NCBI GenBank assembly: GCA_025531455.1
Contig: JAMYHL010000053.1
Location: forward strand, 282,613 to 346,612
Direction of reading: 5' to 3'
Length of the DNA: 64,000 nucleotides
From: Apiotrichum sp. Y4204
Taxonomy: Eukaryota; Basidiomycota; Tremellomycetes; Trichosporonales; Trichosporonaceae
Both the position numbers and the translations under genes were made by a program. Shown here one piece after another: positions 61,482 through 64,000 of the stretch. Each line of letters begins with the position of its first letter. Position 1 is the stretch's first letter. The notes below the pieces were generated by a model. That model made no database searches, was not told where the DNA came from, and was given only the letters and a program-made list of their open reading frames with translations.

Positions 61482-63620
61482 ATGCGACCGCGGCCACCAG
61501 TATCGCCCGCGGCTATCTTCGTCCTCGGCCTCCAGTTTCTTACCGCCGCCGCGGCCCCGTACGAGCTTTACAATGACCCGCCAGTAGCAATGGCGACAGG
61601 CGCGTACACTGACGAGACGGGGAACTGGGTCGGCCTGCCCGCATATGACCCGTTAGAGCTCACTGTCCCCCCGCTGCCCGAGAACGTCGTCCGCGAGCTG
61701 GCGGTTACGGTCCCCGCAAGTCCCGACGCGGCCGCACTGGCAGGACTCAACCCTTCGATCGGGCACAAGGGCAACTTTCTCGGCTTCTCCATCGAGCTCT
61801 CGGTCGCGTCCTCGTTGATGGGCTCGTCGGGCGACTTGCTCTCTCCCACGTTCCTCAACTACATGGATACCCTGCGGCAGCGCTCCAAGGCGGGGCCGAC
61901 GATCCGCGTCGGCGGCAACTCGCAAGAGGGCAGTACGCTGCAGGTGGGCATGCGCGACCCGACGGAGAAGTTCAAGTCGGACCTCGACACACCGACATCC
62001 ACGCCCATCATCAACTTTTCCGACGAGCTGTTCCGCGTCATGGCCAACATCTCCAGTCTCGTAAATGCCGAGTGGTTCTTTGGCTTGTCGTACAACCAGA
62101 CCGCGGTAGAGACCAAGAGCTTGAACGTGCCTCTTGTGGTCCAGCACGCTACTGAGATCCTTGGAAGCAACCTGCTCGGCCTATCGATGGGCAATGAACC
62201 TGATCTGTGAGTGGGGGAGACGAGGGAGACGAGCGACATGGGCTCTGTACGGGTGGTGTAATTGTAGCCACATTGCGGGACTGAGCGTTTGCTCACTGCT
62301 CGATCGCTATCCGAGTTGCTGGCTGACACTCACAGCTACCAGCGTCATCACAAACGGCCGGAGACGTACACGGTGACCGACTATCTCGGGGAGTTCACCG
62401 AGTTCCGCGACTTTGTACAGCAGAACTCGCATCTCGATAGCCCGATGCAGCTCACCGGCCCGGCCGTGTGCTGCAACGAGCCGGGATTCGAGCTGTGGGA
62501 CGTGTTCAACACGGGCTGGCTCGAGCAGAACCTCGACTATCTCGCGTCCGTGACGGTACAGCGCTACCCGGCGAACAACTGCAAGATCGACGGCAAGATT
62601 ATCAACCCCCAGGACATTTTCCCCAGCTACCTCACGCACCAGAGCGCAATGGACCTCACCGGGCCTTACATCGAGAGTGCGAACCGCGTCGTCGCATCCG
62701 GCAAGGAGTTTGTCATGATGGAGTTTAACACTGCGTCGTGCGGGGGTTTCCCGGGCCTGAGCGACAACTTTGGCGCCGCACTCTGGCTCACCGACTGGTC
62801 CCTCCAGATGGCGTGGGGCAACTTCTCGCATGCGCTCATGCACGTCGGTGGCCAGAACGTGTACTACAACGTGAGTGGAGCGAAGCGGCGCTCACACTTT
62901 CCCAAATCATCTCACTAACCCACACAGCCCTTCACGCCCCCGCCATGGAACTACTCGGCCGCGGGCTGGACAACCGGCTCGGTGTACTACTCGGCGCTGG
63001 TGATGACAGAGATTCTCGGATCGAGCAACACGTCCCAGGTCGTCGACTATCTGCGTGGTCTCGAGAGCGTCGCGCATCCGACCTACCTCATCTACGAGAA
63101 CGGTGCGCCGGCACGTATCGCCCTCTTCAACTTTCTCTCCGACGCAGCCGGCAACGCAGACTACACGGCCACGATCGCAGTGGACGGCCTGGCCCTCGAT
63201 CACGTCTCGGTGCGGTATCTCGCTGCGCCCAACGTCGCGGATAAATGGAACATTTCGTGGGCGGGGCAGACGATGGGCAAGAGTTTCGAGGGCGATGGCC
63301 GCCTGCGCGGAGACCTCGCCACCGTCCGCGTACCGTGTACAGATAACAAGTGTCTAGTCCGTGTTCCCGGGCCGTCGCTTGCCGTCGTGTTTCTCTCCGA
63401 CGCCGCACTCGAGGGAAGTACCGCCCCTCCCGAGGCGCCCGCGTACACCACCACAATGCTTGGCGTCGGCCGCGGCGCGGCGATCAACAAGGACCTCGTC
63501 GAGCACGGTAACGGCGTAAACCCCGACTGGCGGCTTGTGTACGGAAGCTCGCCGCGGCGCAGGACGCTTACCGCTGGCATTGCATTAGCTGGTGTTGTCA
63601 TCAGCCTTATCATGATGTAG
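61482..63620 (+). CDS. GH79 family glycosidase (beta-glucuronidase-like), secreted, probably GPI-anchored
   Basis: Exons 61482-62206, 62336-62870 and 62928-63620 encode 650 aa. A signal peptide spans about residues 1-25 (IFVLGLQFLTAAAA). FLGFSIELS and GPTIRVGGNSQEG mark the start of the TIM barrel. The acid/base is Glu239 in LLGLSMGNEPDLY and the nucleophile is Glu371 in FVMMEFNTASCGGF. A C-terminal beta domain (about 440-600) matches the Glyco_hydro_79C type. The protein ends in a small hydrophobic segment, TLTAGIALAGVVISLIM, after an RRR patch, which suits a GPI signal. NxS/T sites are frequent. GH79 enzymes remove glucuronic acid from glycans; in this group they may act on the yeast's own glucuronic-acid-containing polysaccharides or on plant arabinogalactan. 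The substrate is inferred only. Confidence 0.9.
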
Positions 63621-64000
63621 AGAACGCAAGGATCGAGCTTCAAGCTTTTCTCCCGATATCCGATATCGCATACCCACACCCATCATACCGCTCATCGCAT
63701 ACCATCTCATTCATTATACCCGCGACTGCATCGCCGCGAATATCTTTTCATGAACATGACATTCTAGCAGCACCGGCATTCCACATTGACACCATCTAAT
63801 ATCCCCAACCACTATTCCACTCTCTTGGACACACGCCCACCTAAGGCGCTCCGGCCACCAGACATTGACACTGGCCCTCCCCCTGCACAACACTGCATCG
63901 CACCACAGCACAGATATGTACCATGCCCCGCATCGTATGCCATGATATGCAACTACTAGACCAGAACCTGCTACTTTTCCTCAGTATACCCCCTCGCAAT
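63621..64000. other. 3' flank of the GH79 gene
   Basis: No gene recognised before the window ends. The sequence is AC-rich with several CATAC and CATACC words. Confidence 0.4.

Overview
The window looks like nuclear DNA of a GC-rich basidiomycete yeast, most likely a tremellomycete (Trichosporonales or a relative). This is inferred from gene architecture: many introns of 31-60 nt with GTRNGT donors, CTGAC/CTAAC branch sites a few bases before CAG, intron-containing tRNA genes, and a Crypton-type tyrosine recombinase. No species marker was checked.

Layout. 1-285: the 5' end of a flavohemoglobin gene on the minus strand, cut by the window edge, with an alternative splice that could add a mitochondrial presequence. 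286-3793: no convincing gene. 3794-7926: an apparently intact Crypton tyrosine-recombinase gene. 8230-11994: three related small genes with a conserved intron position and a C-terminal cysteine motif; the first two lie in tandemly duplicated blocks with shared promoter sequence. About 12770-12864: a tRNA-Glu gene with a degraded 5' side. These accessory features (about 3.4-12.9 kb) are the most unusual part of the window and may be a Crypton with cargo genes, but no element ends were found.

13.2-40.4 kb is a compact housekeeping block: an FHA-domain tail-anchored protein, SPO22/ZIP4 (meiotic crossover), ALG14 (N-glycan synthesis), a leucine-rich-repeat protein, HAP5/NF-YC (CCAAT-binding factor), an alpha/beta hydrolase, a UBE2O-type ubiquitin E2, RDH54/TID1 (recombination translocase), mitochondrial uS17m, and an unrecognised Ser/Pro-rich protein. 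Several pairs are convergent with 160-240 bp between stop codons.

40.4-64 kb is sparser: a second unrecognised Ser-rich protein (47.3-49.5 kb), THI4 (thiamine thiazole synthase), a degenerate 13-nt minisatellite, EXO5 (exonuclease V), tRNA-Gln(CTG), and a secreted, probably GPI-anchored GH79 glycosidase. Three stretches of 2.9-7 kb here (40.4-47.3, 49.5-52.4, 57.7-61.5 kb) hold nothing I can recognise as protein-coding.

Functionally, SPO22/ZIP4 and RDH54 both act in homologous recombination and meiosis and EXO5 in DNA repair, but they are spread over 40 kb among unrelated genes, so I do not read them as a cluster. Gene models were spliced by eye; exon limits are given where the junction was checked for reading-frame continuity.
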